A stretch of 64,000 nucleotides of DNA from Piliocolobus tephrosceles (taxonomy: Eukaryota; Chordata; Mammalia; Primates; Cercopithecidae). The DNA lies in NCBI RefSeq assembly GCF_002776525.5, contig NC_045443.1, forward strand, positions 39,084,899-39,148,898. The letters are read 5' to 3'. The translations under genes were made by a program, and so were the position numbers. Below, piece after piece: positions 13,640-23,717 of this stretch. The notes beneath the pieces are model-generated. The model ran no database searches and had not been told where the DNA came from. It saw only the letters and a list, made by a program, of their open reading frames with translations. Each line of letters begins with the position of its first letter. Within the stretch, counting starts at the first letter, position 1.

Positions 13640-13781
13640 CAGTTCCTATCGCCACAGCCACCTTCGTCTCGCTTCCCCCCGCCGGGTCCGCGAATGTCAT
13701 TGGAGGGGGTGGCAGCCGCAGGGGCGTCCCCTGGTCGTCACCCCGCCGGCTGGCGGCGCGCGGGGCAGGCCTGGGACTCAC

Positions 13782-13907
13782 CGGGTGGAGGTGCCCTTCC
13801 GCACATCGCACATCATGCACTTGAAGGCCTCGGCGCTGTTCCGGAAGGTGCAGACGCTACAATCCCAGTAACCCTCATCCGAGGACGGCTTCGGCTGCCG
13901 CTTCGGC
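13782..13907 (-). CDS. YAF2: YAF2 coding exon 2, RanBP2-type zinc finger
   Basis: On the minus strand the exon follows a CTGCAG acceptor and ends at ...ACC CG before a GTGAG donor (13781-13777). It is 126 nt: one base completes Arg9, then 41 codons, then two bases of Arg51. It encodes residues 10-50, with the RanBP2-type zinc finger W23-x-C25-x2-C28-x10-C39-x2-C42 fully intact. In the RYBP/YAF2 family this finger binds ubiquitin, including H2AK119ub. Later exons (the Ser/Lys-rich middle and the C-terminal RING1B/CBX-binding segment) are not found in the window and should lie beyond its left edge. The exon sits within the CpG island, only 443 bp from exon 1. The MM pair at residues 40-41 separates it from RYBP. 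Confidence 0.97.
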
Positions 13908-14350
13908 CTGCAGGACACAACCCGGACACGACGCGGCGCGGGGTCACCAGCAGGCCGCGCCCGGCGCCCCGGCCCCGCGGCCGCCCCCGCCCCGCCCCCC
14001 GCCCCAATTCCGCGACCCCCGCCCGGCGGGCCCCCGGCGGGCCTTCGGCGCGCCGCGCTCCGGCTCCAAGGGGGAAGGAAGTCAGGAAGAGGCAGGGCGC
14101 GAGCCCGGCGGCACTCGCCGCCGCCACAGCCGCTCTGACACCCGGGCTGCCGCTCCGGTAGCCGCCGCCATCGCGGCTCCATTGTGGGGCGGCCGGCGCC
14201 GGCCCCCTCACGCGGCAGCACTCGCACACCAGCGGCGCCGCCCCCGTGCTCGCCCCGGTGCCCGGGCGGCGAGCGAGGCAGCCACCCGAAGCCCTGCACG
14301 AGGGCCCTGCCGCCCGCACAGTCCGGGCCCCGGGGCCCGGGCGCTGTTAC
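13908..14350 (-). other. YAF2: YAF2 intron 1 (443 bp, inside CpG island)
   Basis: Short GT...AG intron between the two coding exons, very rich in CpG. It contains a minus-strand ATG at 14182-14180 with A at -3 and G at +4 that is in frame with exon 2 and is followed by 92 codons with no stop up to the exon 2 boundary. This open frame may simply reflect GC richness. A GATGGCGGC string (minus strand, about 14165-14173) matches the YY1 core. Confidence 0.85.
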
Positions 14351-14376
14351 CTGGTGGGGCTCTTCTTGTCTCCCAT
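14351..14376 (-). CDS. YAF2: YAF2 coding exon 1 (start codon, first 8 codons)
   Basis: The minus strand reads ATG at 14376-14374 followed by codons for GDKKSPT and the first two bases of an Arg codon, then a GT donor at 14350-14349. The start context is GCCATGG, a strong Kozak match. Joined to exon 2 this gives MGDKKSPTRPKRQPKPSSDEG, the N terminus of YAF2. YAF2 is the paralogue of RYBP: it binds YY1 and MYC and sits in variant PRC1 complexes with RING1A/B, in the nucleus. RYBP differs at the residues that follow (QAKPAADEGF in place of QPKPSSDEGY), so the paralogue call is firm. If the intron is retained, the frame stops at once (AGG TAA). The untranslated leader continues to higher coordinates; the transcription start is not visible but probably lies near 14430-14570. 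Confidence 0.96.
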
Positions 14377-14569
14377 GGCTTGGGTATCAACGCACGCCGA
14401 GAGTCGCCGCCGCAGCCGCTCTGTTTGTCAATAAGGAGGATAATAAGCCGGGCGGAAGCGGGCGGGGGAAGAGGGAGGGAGGGGGCGGGGAAGGCCGCAC
14501 CGCCGCGCTCGGGAACCGCCGCCTGATCCCACGCAGCCTCCAGCTGTCGGGGAAACTCCTGCCTGGGCG

Positions 14570-14575
14570 CACGTG
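14570..14575. promoter_or_regulatory. CACGTG E-box
   Basis: Palindromic E-box in the context GCACGTGAC in the middle of the CpG island, upstream of YAF2 exon 1 and upstream of the possible rightward exon. Sites of this type bind USF, MYC/MAX or MiT/TFE factors. Occupancy is not shown by sequence. Confidence 0.45.
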
Positions 14576-14599
14576 ACCCGCGCCCGCCAACCAGCGGCC

Positions 14600-14849
14600 G
14601 CGCCGGAGACTTCAAACGCGGCCAGCGCGGCCCCAGCACCCGCTGCGAGTTCGCCGGCGGGCGGTGCGGAGGTGGCCGCAGCGGCCTCGGGAGCCGGCGC
14701 TGCCTCTCCGCACTGTTGCCCGGTCGTCGTCTCGGTACCCACGGCTGCCAGGGACTGCTGCGCGCTCCAGAGCCCCTCTGAGGAGGAAAACGTCTGTCCC
14801 ACCGACTGGCTTGGGATGCTCAGTCTTGCCGTGCGAAACCTGGTCCAAG
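14600..14849 (+). other. Possible noncoding first exon of a divergent gene (PPHLN1?)
   Basis: A GC-rich stretch on the plus strand ends in CCAAG followed by GTGGGA (donor at 14850-14851), a fair match to a splice donor. From memory, PPHLN1 (periphilin 1) lies head-to-head with YAF2 on human 12q12, which would make this its 5' untranslated exon and everything to the right its first intron. No PPHLN1 coding sequence was recognised in the window, the transcription start is unknown, and the left bound given is arbitrary. This is inference from gene order plus one splice-site-like motif. Confidence 0.3.
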
Positions 14850-14960
14850 GTGGGACCGGCCGGCGTTCGGAGACCTGTCCAGGTCTGGACAGAAGTGCCA
14901 GCCCGGGGTCTCCAGGTAGACCGACTTTCCTGGCCTCCGCCGTCCTTAACTACTCAGTCC

Positions 14961-15866
14961 CCGCCTGCAGGACACCGGGGAAGGCGGGAACTAACACGCA
15001 GCGCCATTGCTGGATGCCTTAAAGCACTACACAGATGCTCTAACAAGTAGGGCTTGTCACCCCTCACTTACAGGAATCAAAATCAAGACTCAAGAGAGGT
15101 TAGGTGACTTCCTCTGGGCTACATAATTAGAAAATGACAAAGCCAGTAGTCTAACTCTGCTTTAATTCCAAAGGCGCCCTTTTGGCCTCTCAGGCCTCTG
15201 CAGTAGCTGCTTTTGAAAGAAACCCAATACATACTCATAAGGCCTTTTTAAATATAAGGAGTTTGCCTGTGCCCTCAACGCTGTCTGCTAACAAAAGAAC
15301 ACCTTCCCAGGTCTCTTTTACCTCAATATACTAAATAAAGGTCCTCATACTCCAGACTCCAGCAACAGCCATCAAACTGGTCTCTGAACTCCACTTCCAC
15401 CTCCCCAATCTATTCAGTAATCCACAACTAGATGAATAATAAAATGCTGTTAATATTATGCCACCACTCTGATCAAGAACCACTAACGACTCCCACACTC
15501 CTTAGCCTGGCATTTAAAGGCTTCACATTTTCCCTACCTCTGCATCCCTCTCCCATGAGAAAAGCTGCCTCCTGCCAATGCACATGGGCTACTTCTGCAT
15601 CAACTAGATCCCTCTTTAACTGTGCTGTTTCTGTCCATCTTTCTAGGTTTACATCAATTCTGAATTCATGTAAAATGATAATTTCATAGCTAAACTACAA
15701 AGGAAATGGTACAGTCAGAAGTCCAGGGTTCTCAGCCTGCTTCCCCTGTTTCTTAGCTGATAGATCTTGAAAGTATTGCTTAATTTCTGTAATTCTCAAA
15801 GTTTTCATCTTCTGAATGGCATCTATATGAGATTGTTGTGCGATTAATAATAAAATAACAATTTTT
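14961..15866. other. Right flank of the CpG island
   Basis: A weak MIR-like stretch near 15060-15170; otherwise nothing recognised. Confidence 0.45.
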
Positions 15867-16165
15867 GGCCAGGCGCAGTGGCTCACGTGTGTAATCTCAG
15901 CACTTTGGGGGGCCGAGGCGGGCGGATCACCTGAGGTCAGGAGTTCAAGACCAGCCTGGCCAACTTGGCGAAATCCCGTCTCTACTAAAAAATATACAAA
16001 AATTAACCTGGTGGCGGGTGCCTGTAATCTCAACTACTCGGGAGGCTGAGGCAGAGAGAATTGCTTGAACCCGGGAGTCGGAGGGTGCAGTGAGCCAAGA
16101 TGGTGCCACTGCACTCTAGCCTGGGCAACAGAGCAAGACTCCGCCTCTAAATAAATAAATAATAT
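15867..16165 (+). mobile_element. AluS
   Basis: Full-length plus-strand Alu ending in (AAAT)n. It is the first interspersed repeat to the right of the CpG island. Confidence 0.92.
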
Positions 16166-16254
16166 TTTTTTTAGCACTATATGCCAGGCACTTTGTAAAT
16201 CCCTGTACGTAGATACGTAATTTTAAAGGACTCAAAGTACTATGCACATGGCCT

Positions 16255-16420
16255 CATCGACTGCAGATGCTCTTCGATTTAGAATGGTGATACTTCCCGA
16301 TAAATCCATCTTAAATAAAAAATATTGTAAATCGAAAATGCATTTGGTACACCGATAAACCCATCGTAAAGTAGAAAAATCGTAAGTCAAGCCATTGTAA
16401 ATCCATAGTCTAGCCCTTCA
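16255..16420. mobile_element. Fragment of a Tigger/MER-type DNA transposon
   Basis: Contains several near-repeats of CGATAAACCCATCGTAAAGT-like sequence and CAGATGCTCTTCGATTTA, characteristic of one end of a pogo-type element. Partial and diverged. Confidence 0.5.
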
Positions 16421-17136
16421 TTTTAAAGACAAGGAAGTTAGGGCCCAGGTTAAATGGTTTTTCTTTAATGAATAGGCCAGGGTTAGAGCTCAGGTATCCT
16501 GAGACGAATGTCTTTCACCGAGCCTTCTTTCTGATTAACCAAATCACTCCATTTACATAGCAGCCTCTAAACTCATTGTACCATCTGTACTTTTTGAAAA
16601 TGTAGCTTCTCATGATTCAGACCCGAATTCGGAAACCAGGAACCATGAGGAATATGATTGAGGAACGTATACAAGAGAACGAGATTTGAGGCCTAGTCTT
16701 TAACCTCTCAGTAATGCAGTGGGTAAACTCAGCTAAATCACTTCCTTTTTTTCATATGTAAAATAAAGGAGTTAAAACTACTGTCACAACTAAGGTCTCT
16801 TACAAGTCTAAAGCATTGTGATGTTTTTAAATGCCTCAACTGGATGGATCTTCAAAGAGACTGATAAGAACTACCCCACTTGCAAAAGTGATGGCAACAA
16901 TGTATTTTTAAATAAAAAGAAAACTAAATCAAGCACTCTAAAAATCCCCCATGTTGCAAATCACCATTTCACTAGATTGTAACCTCTGTCACTAAAAAGT
17001 AAGCCGCACCTCTAAATCATGAACAAAAGGGACAAGAACTTTTATTGTCTTTATTGCTGCATCTCCAGCCTCTAGAACAGTGTGACACATAGTGGGCACT
17101 CAATAAATATTCTGAGAATAAATACATCCACTTATA
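16421..17136. other. Intronic, weak MIR-like remnants
   Basis: Fragments resembling MIR near 16420-16530 and 16690-16800; no gene. Confidence 0.4.
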
Positions 17137-17262
17137 GCCAGGTTAGCAGGCCCCTGTATTCCCAGCTACTTGGGAGGCTGAGGCAGGAAAATAACTTGGG
17201 CCCCGGAGTTTAAGACCAGCCTGAGCAACATAGCAAGACCCTGTTTCTATAATAAATAATCA
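17137..17262 (+). mobile_element. Alu fragment
   Basis: About 125 bp of Alu-like sequence with an A-rich end; one arm only. Confidence 0.7.
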
Positions 17263-17819
17263 ATACGTTCACTTGTGTTACAATTCTTGAATGAGATTTT
17301 TTTCTTTCATATTGGGATTTACAAACTGTTAGGCATATTGCTTGCAGTGGATGGTCAATAAATGCCAGAATTAACATTTATCCTTCAAAATGAACTTTAC
17401 AACTCCACACATCCTTGTCGATGAACAAGGAACCTAGTTTATGTGGAGCACAGAATCACATGCCCTTGCACTATACCAACTGCCTCCCATTTATTGGTGT
17501 TTCTCTTAAAAAAAAAAAAAATCTGCCACTACTAGGCTTACATGGAGACAGCAGTACAAGAGCTATTCCTGCCATTTCACCACAAAAAAACACACCTTTC
17601 CTAAAGTGTTTCTCTACTAGCTGTAAGAGTGGCTGTTGTGGAGAATAAAGATTTTATTACTAGAGTGGCCTAGGTTCTTATGCAATCAGGTGTCTTTTCA
17701 ATACATTAACAGAATTCAGTACTTTAGAAATGTAATTTATTAGGGTCACTTGTAAAGTGACAAACACTAACAATCGTTTTAACAATTTAACAATAAAGTG
17801 TTGAAGTTTTCTGATTATT

Positions 17820-17994
17820 TACTTTTTTGTTGTTGTTTGTTTGTTTTTGTGTGTGAGCCAGTCTCACTCTACTGCCTGCGCTGTAGTGGTGCCATCATAG
17901 GTCACTACAGCCTTGAACTTCTGGGCTCCAGCGATTCTCCTGCCTCAGCCTCCCAAAGTGCTGGAATTCCAGGCATGAGCCACTGTGCCTGTCC
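17820..17994 (-). mobile_element. Rearranged Alu fragment
   Basis: Reverse Alu lacking its central part: tail and right-arm end are joined directly to the left-arm head. Confidence 0.75.
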
Positions 17995-18019
17995 TTACCT
18001 TAATTTTTAAAAGGTAAAT

Positions 18020-18320
18020 GAGGGCAGACGCAGTGGCTCATGCCTGTAATCCCCACACTTTGGGAGGCTGAGGTGGGTGAATATATTGAGCTCAGGAGTT
18101 GAACACCAGCCTGGGCCATATGGGGAAACCCTGTCTCTACAAAAAATACAAAAATTAGCCGGGTGTGGTGGCATGCACCTGTAGTCCCAACTATTCGGGA
18201 GGCTGAGGTGGGAGGATCGCTTGAATCCAGGAAGCAGAGGTTGCAGTGAGTCAAGATCACACCACTGCACTCTACCCTCGGTGACAGAATGAAGCTCTGT
18301 CAAAAAAAAAAAAAAAAAAA
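18020..18320 (+). mobile_element. AluS
   Basis: AAAAGGTAAA at 18009-18018 and 18321-18330. Lies just left of the 7SL pseudogene. Confidence 0.9.
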
Positions 18321-18341
18321 AAAAGGTAAAGCTGTTTTTTT

Positions 18342-18550
18342 CCCCAGTTACTGAGGAAGCTGAGAGCTGAGGCGGCAGGGAGGCTCACTTGAACCCAGGA
18401 GCTGTGGGCTGTAGTGTACTAATCTATTCGGGTGTCCGCACTAAGTTCACCATCAATATGATGACTCCCCAAGAGTGAGGGGCCACCAGGTTGCCTAAGG
18501 AGGGGTGAACTGGCCCAAGTCAGAAACTGAGCAGGTCAAAACTCCTGTGC
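18342..18550 (+). pseudogene. 7SL (SRP) RNA pseudogene, left part
   Basis: Reads as 7SL RNA, not Alu: it contains the S-domain segment absent from Alu (GGTGTCCGCACTAAGTTC at about 18431 and GGTTGCCTAAGGAGGGGTGA at about 18490). The first 25-30 bases of 7SL are missing and about 10% of positions differ. The copy is interrupted at 18550 by an Alu insertion and resumes at 18864. It is not expected to be a functional SRP RNA. Confidence 0.9.
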
Positions 18551-18850
18551 AGCGCCAGGTGCAGTGGCTCATACCTGTAATCCCAGCACTTTGGGAGGCT
18601 GAGGTGGGTGGATCACCTGAGGTCAGGAGTTCGAGACCAGCCTGGTCAACATGGTGAAACCCCATCTCTACTAAAAAATACAAAAATTAGCCAGGCATGG
18701 TGGTACACGCCTGCAATCCCAGCTACTTGGGAGTCTGGGGCAGGGAGAATTGCTTGAACCTGGGAGGCAGAGGTTGCAGTGAGCTGAGATTGCGCCACTG
18801 CACTCTAGCCTGGAGGACAGAGTGAGACTCCATCGCAAAAACAAAAACAA
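18551..18850 (+). mobile_element. AluS inserted in the 7SL pseudogene
   Basis: Full-length plus-strand Alu with an A-rich tail, bounded by a 13-bp imperfect duplication of 7SL sequence. An Alu has landed in a copy of the gene from which Alus descend. Confidence 0.92.
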
Positions 18851-18863
18851 AAAGCTCCCATGC

Positions 18864-18950
18864 TGATCAGCTGTGGGATCATGCCTGTGAATAGACACTG
18901 CACTCCAGCGTAGGCAACATGGCAGGAGTTGTTTCTATAAAATAAATAAA
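18864..18950 (+). pseudogene. 7SL (SRP) RNA pseudogene, right part
   Basis: Continues the same 7SL copy: TGATCAGCTGTGGGATCATG, then the Alu-like 3' domain ending in an A-rich tail near 18950. The flanking strings 18538-18550 and 18851-18863 (AAAACTCCTGTGC / AAAGCTCCCATGC) are the duplicated target of the intervening Alu. Confidence 0.88.
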
Positions 18951-19142
18951 TTGAAATTAAAGTAATCCCTAGGCCATTGATATAATAATATCCGTTCCCA
19001 TTCCAATATACTTCCTAGGAGAGACTGAAGTAGGTACTGAAATTGTGCATGTGATTCTGTGCACGGGTGAACAGAAATCTGTTCTCTCTGGAGAATGAAT
19101 AAAAACATTGAGAGTCTTTCTTAGATCAAGAGACTGACAGTG

Positions 19143-19474
19143 GGCCAGGTACAGTGGTTCACACCTATAATCCCAGCACTTTCAGAGGCCAAGGCAGGAG
19201 GGTCTCTTGAGCTCAAGAGTTCAACACCAGCCTGGGCAACATAGCGAAACTTCGTTTCTACTAAAAATAAAAAAAAAATAAAAAAAAATAAAAAAAAAAA
19301 AAACAAAAAAAACATTAGCCTGGTGTGGTGGTGCGCGTCTGTAGTCCCAGCTACTTGGGAGGGTCATTTGAGCCCAGAAGATCAAGGCTGCAGTGAGCTA
19401 TGATAGTGCCACTGCACTGCAGCCTGGGCAACAGAGTGAGACCTTGTCTCAGAAAATTAAAAATTAAAAAAAGG
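19143..19474 (+). mobile_element. AluJ with expanded middle A-stretch
   Basis: The A-rich linker between arms has grown to about 50 bp (19266-19315). Confidence 0.88.
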
Positions 19475-19837
19475 AGACAGCAGGATCTCAGAGGCCATAG
19501 ATCTTCTGGTTAGTCTTGAGTTTATTAGCCAAACATAATAACAGCAATAAAAACTATGTATTGATGTTGTATACAGTTATTAGGCAACAGGAGCTAATAC
19601 CTGAAATGAGAAGTACCCTCTTGTTTATTAACTGGAATTTGAGAGAAAATGGGGTACCTAAGGGAGAAATGAGCTATAAACCTTCCCTAAGAGCAGGAGC
19701 TCCAAGTATAATAGTAAGCTACAATGGTAAAACCAATCATGTTTTGAAAGATGGATTTGTGTGGTTTTTGTTTGGTTGACTGGTATCTAATTTTGTTAGT
19801 TATAAAAGTTATATGTCACCAGTTGTGCAGTATTTGA

Positions 19838-20552
19838 TTTCTAGAGTGCCATACCAAAGTACTGCAGACTAGGTGGTATAAACAACAGAAATATATTTGC
19901 TCACAGTTCTGAAACTTAGAAGTCTGCAGTCAGGATGTTAGCAGGTGGCCAGGCGCAGTGGTTCACGCCTGAAATCCCAGCACTTTGGGAGGCCGAGGCT
20001 GGCAGATCACGAGGTCAGAAGATCGAGACCATCCTGGCTAACACGGTGAAACCCCATCTCTACTAAAAATACAAAAAAATTAGCCAGGCGCGGTGGCAGG
20101 CACCTGTAGTCCCAGCTACCTGGGAGGCTGAGGCAGGAGAATGGCATGAACTTAGGAGGCGGAACTTGCAGTGAGCTGAGATCACACCACTGTACTCCAG
20201 CCTGGGTGACAGAGCGAGATTCCATCCAAAAAAAAAAAAAAAACAAATGTCAGCACAGCAGGGTGATTTCTTCTGAGGCCTCACTCCTTGGCTTGTAGAT
20301 GACCTGCTCTGTCTCGAGTGGTCTTCTCTCTGTGTGTCTGTGTCCTAACCTCCCCTCCTTATAAGGATACTAGTAATTGGATTAGGGCTATCCTAATGAC
20401 CACATTTTAATTTAATCACATCTTTAAAGACTCTTTAAAGACTCCAAATACAGTCACATTCTAAGATGCTGGGGGGTTAGGACATAAACATACGAATTTT
20501 GGGGGAGGGAAATACATGATTCAGCCCATAATACTAGTGTCAAGTTCAGCAA
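19838..20552 (-). mobile_element. MLT1-type MaLR LTR split by an AluY
   Basis: Two halves (19838-19946 and 20247-20552) form one ERVL-MaLR LTR in reverse orientation, with ACAGAAATATATTTGCTCAC and CAAATACAGTCACATTCTAA as landmarks. Confidence 0.8.
19947..20246 (+). mobile_element. AluY-like element inside MLT1
   Basis: Full-length plus-strand Alu with Y-type bases (CTAACACGGTGAAACC, GGAGAATGGCATGAAC). Imperfect duplication ATGTTAGCA / ATGTCAGCA at 19935 and 20247. Confidence 0.9.
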
Positions 20553-21339
20553 ATATATATATATGCATATGTAAATTAACATATCCAGTGCCTTCTTATA
20601 ACACTCCTGGTACAGGTTCGCAATCCTTACCCGAAACCCTTAAAGCTGGATGTGTTTTATAAGTAAGGCATTTGGGAATTTTCAAAAGGCAGTTGACATA
20701 AATAATACTTAATTACCTAACACTTTGAGTGGGTTCTGAGATAGTGCCTCTTAATCAAACGCACTAATATTTCTGAAAAACATAAATATTCATACTAAGT
20801 GGGAAAATTAATGTCTGTAAATCATCTCACATCAGTTCTACTCAGGTTTTGCTGCTAAATGATAAAAGGTAAAATATAAAAAAGCTTTCAATTTTCAGTG
20901 CTTCTTGGATTATGGGATTGTGGACAAAGGATTATGGATCTGTAAAAATTTGAGTAAGAATTAAGATTACAAAAATTAAGATTTAAAATATCCACAGTAT
21001 TTGACCCAGTAATTCTGTTTTGACAAATATATCCTAAGGAGACAATCTGAAATACATAAAAAGTTTTTCCACAGAAATAGCCATGAAATTATTTTAATGT
21101 ATGTTTAAAACAACCTGCATGGTCATCTGAAGAGAAATAGTTAAATAAAGTATGATCTAACCAAAGAACTGGATTTTAAGAAGTCATTAAAAACAATGTT
21201 GGTGAATAATTTGTAACAAGAGGCAATGCTTTCGTTGTAATGTTAAGTGAAAAAGGCAGAATCTAAAATTGAATAAGTATATAAAAAGCGTACAAAACAG
21301 ATTATAAGGAGACATACCTAAATATTAATGGTGACTTGT
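20553..21339. other. No gene seen
   Basis: AT-rich; no recognised element. Confidence 0.45.
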
Positions 21340-21351
21340 CAGTCTCTCAAT

Positions 21352-21664
21352 TTCTTTTTTCTTTTCTTTTTTTTCTTTAAGACAGAGAGTTTTGCTCTTG
21401 TCGCCCAGGCTGGAGTGCAATGTTGTGATCTCTGCTCACTGCAACCTCCACCTCCTGAGTTCAAGCAATTCTCCTGCCTCAGCCTCCTGAGTATCTGGGA
21501 TTACAGGCGCCTGCCATCAGGCCGGGTTAATTTTTTGTATTTTTAGTAGAGATGGGGTTTCACCATGTTGGTCAAGCTGGTCTTGAACTTCTGATCTCAG
21601 GTGATCCACCCACCTCGGCCTCCCAAAGTGCTGGGATTACAGGCATGAGCCACCGCGCCTAGCC
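21352..21664 (-). mobile_element. AluS, inner member of a pair
   Basis: Reverse Alu immediately left of another reverse Alu. The pair shares the outer duplication CAGTCTCTCAA (21340-21350 and 21963-21973). Confidence 0.9.
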
Positions 21665-21962
21665 TTTTTTTTTTTTTTTTTTTAAATTGAGACAGGGTCT
21701 TGCTCGGCTGGAGTGCAGTGCCGCAATCATGTCTCACTGCAGCCTTAAGTTCCCAGGCTCCACCAATCCTCCCACCTCAGCCTCCCACGTAGCTGGGACC
21801 ATAGGTGCACGCCACTACTCCTGGCTAATTTTTGTATTTTTGGTAAAGACGGGGTTTCACCATGTTTCCCAGGATGGTCTCAAACTTCTAAGCCCAAGTG
21901 ATCCACTCACCTGAGCCTCCCAAAATGCTAGGATGTACATGCATGAGCCACTATGCCTGGCC
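21665..21962 (-). mobile_element. AluJ, outer member of a pair
   Basis: Its head touches the right copy of the shared duplication, so it inserted first and the 21352 Alu entered its A-tail. Confidence 0.88.
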
Positions 21963-21973
21963 CAGTCTCTCAA

Positions 21974-23439
21974 CTTCATTTCAGCACAGTATTGCCTGTT
22001 TTTTAGTTTGCCTCTAGCCTTTTGTTCCTTCCTTGCTCTCAATTCTCTCCCCCTATATTGTACCCTTCCCCTCATTTTTACTCCCCTTTCTAATTGCTCT
22101 CTACGGTATCCCATGGTCTCACCTTAACTAATGGCACCACCAACCAGCACTCCATTTCTCCTGCATTTCCTCTTTACTCCAAACCAGCCCAACACTAGAT
22201 TCAAAGTAGCCTCTCGTGTCTACACATTGACTCTCATCCACCTTTCCCAAATCCAGGAAGTAGTGTGATGGGAACATAAGATTCGTTAATGAAGGACAAC
22301 CTTGAATAGGGAGCTGGGAGTCATTGTTTCAAGACTTTACCCCACCCCTCTGAAAGGGGAGCACTGTGGCCCACTGGTGCTGGTGTCTCTGACAAGGTCT
22401 TATTCAGCTGGTTCTGCAAATACCAGGAAAACTGCAAAGTGGATTCTGCTTCTGCCAAAGAAAGGAACTGCTGCTGCTGGAGCGATGCTTGGAGGAGCAG
22501 GGAGAGGACTAGATGCCAACAAAAAGCCAACAAGAAGCAAAAAGAAGAAAAGCAAGTGCCGCGGACAGTGGCTCACACCTGTAGTCCTAGCACTTTGGGA
22601 GACCAAGGAGGGTGGATCACCTGAGGTCACGAGTTCAAGACCAATCTGGCCAACATGGTGAAACCCCGTCTCTACTAAAATACAAAAATTAGCCAGGCAT
22701 GATGGCGAGTGCCTGTAATCCCAGCTACTCAGGAGGCTGAGATAGGAGAATCGCTTGAACCCAGGAGATGGTGGTTGCAGTGAGCCGAGATCTCACCACT
22801 GCACTGCACTCCAGCCTGGAAGGCTGAGCGAGACTCCGTCTCAAAAAAAAAAAAAAAGCAAGTCCCTTCTTTCTCCAGCTGTGCAGCCTCCTGCTGGTAC
22901 CCCTTGGCTGAGCCAGGTGGAGCAAGAGAACAAAGTGAAAATGGGGTCCCAGAGTATAGCTGAGTACTAGCTCCCATCACAAAGCTGAGTGTAGCGTGGA
23001 GGGTGGGGTGGGGCTGACGGACGATGACCTCTTTGACCACTCAGCATCACACAAACTTTTCTACACATATTTAAACTTCTATACAATGAGACATTTCTAC
23101 CATTCCCCTAGATGCAACTATCCCATATACAAAGACATTCTCATCCACCCCTAAAATGAGGAGACACTATGCCCCAACAGTCATTATATCCACACTAATG
23201 GATATAATCACACCATCCATCTCCACACTATTTTAATAACTTCTTAAATTCAGTCACAGTCTTAACTGGTTTTCTGTTACTGAAATACTAAATGTTATAG
23301 TTTAACCTCCAACAAAACTTATATTAAGTAATAAAAGGAGGAAGAGGAAGAATAAAATAGTTCATACTTACAAATGCACACACATACATGCACACACATA
23401 AGCGATGAAGAAAATATATGTAGCTGCTACGTCCTCCTT
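21974..23439. other. Unclassified sequence around an Alu
   Basis: Apart from the Alu at 22561, GC-moderate sequence (22300-22550 and 22868-23040) that could be an old LTR or retrocopy. I could not identify it. Confidence 0.35.
22561..22855 (+). mobile_element. AluS
   Basis: AAGCAAGTGCC (22550-22560) and AAGCAAGTCCC (about 22857-22867) flank it. Confidence 0.92.
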
Positions 23440-23691
23440 TCTGTAACTAGTCATGGGACCACAGTTGTTAGTTATAACTGTGTCCCACTAACCATTCCCT
23501 CTTACCCTTTACTTCAGTCAAGCCCTTAGCAACACTGAGTTCTTTGCCTGATGAGATGACCCAAGCCTTCATTCCTGAAGTGTCTAAATGCTCAGTAGTC
23601 CTGACTTGGTTTGGTTACTGAAGTCTCCATGAACTTTTACTATTGGACATTGAAGTACTAAGAGGTACTCTGAAGAATACCCTAGGCTGAA
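23440..23691 (-). mobile_element. Endogenous retrovirus interior, 3' pol segment (tentative)
   Basis: Degenerate sequence left of the older L1. Read on the minus strand it appears to continue the retroviral interior recognised at 24477-24744 and 30847-32440. Family not resolved; bounds approximate. No intact reading frame. Confidence 0.4.
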
Positions 23692-23717
23692 GACATAGTG
23701 ATTTTTTTTCCCTTCAG

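Larger units (their letters stand above)
1..13781 (-). other. YAF2: Read as YAF2 intron 2 (partial)
   Basis: The exon 2 donor at 13781 opens an intron whose acceptor is not seen. No frame in 1-13781 resembles the remaining YAF2 protein. The stretch is AT-rich with ordinary interspersed repeats, described separately. Confidence 0.75.
13640..14960. promoter_or_regulatory. CpG-island, probably bidirectional promoter of YAF2
   Basis: Base composition changes sharply from AT-rich flanks to dense CpG between about 13640 and 14960. YAF2 reads leftward from it. The stretch 14573-14849 is equally GC-rich and ends at a possible rightward donor, so a divergent promoter is plausible. A palindromic CACGTG E-box (USF/MYC/TFE type) lies at 14570-14575 between the two candidate start regions. 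No TATA box stands out, which is usual for a housekeeping CpG promoter. There are no Alu or L1 insertions in the island. Confidence 0.85.

Noticed and set aside
13535..14161. Open frame of 208 codons on the plus strand across the CpG island
   Set aside because: Arg/Pro/Ala-rich, lies antisense over YAF2 exon 2 and intron 1, and has no recognisable domain. CpG-rich DNA lacks stop codons by chance.
14182..14802. Overlapping 110-150 codon frames on both strands right of YAF2 exon 1
   Set aside because: Low-complexity translations of the CpG island; at most untranslated leader.
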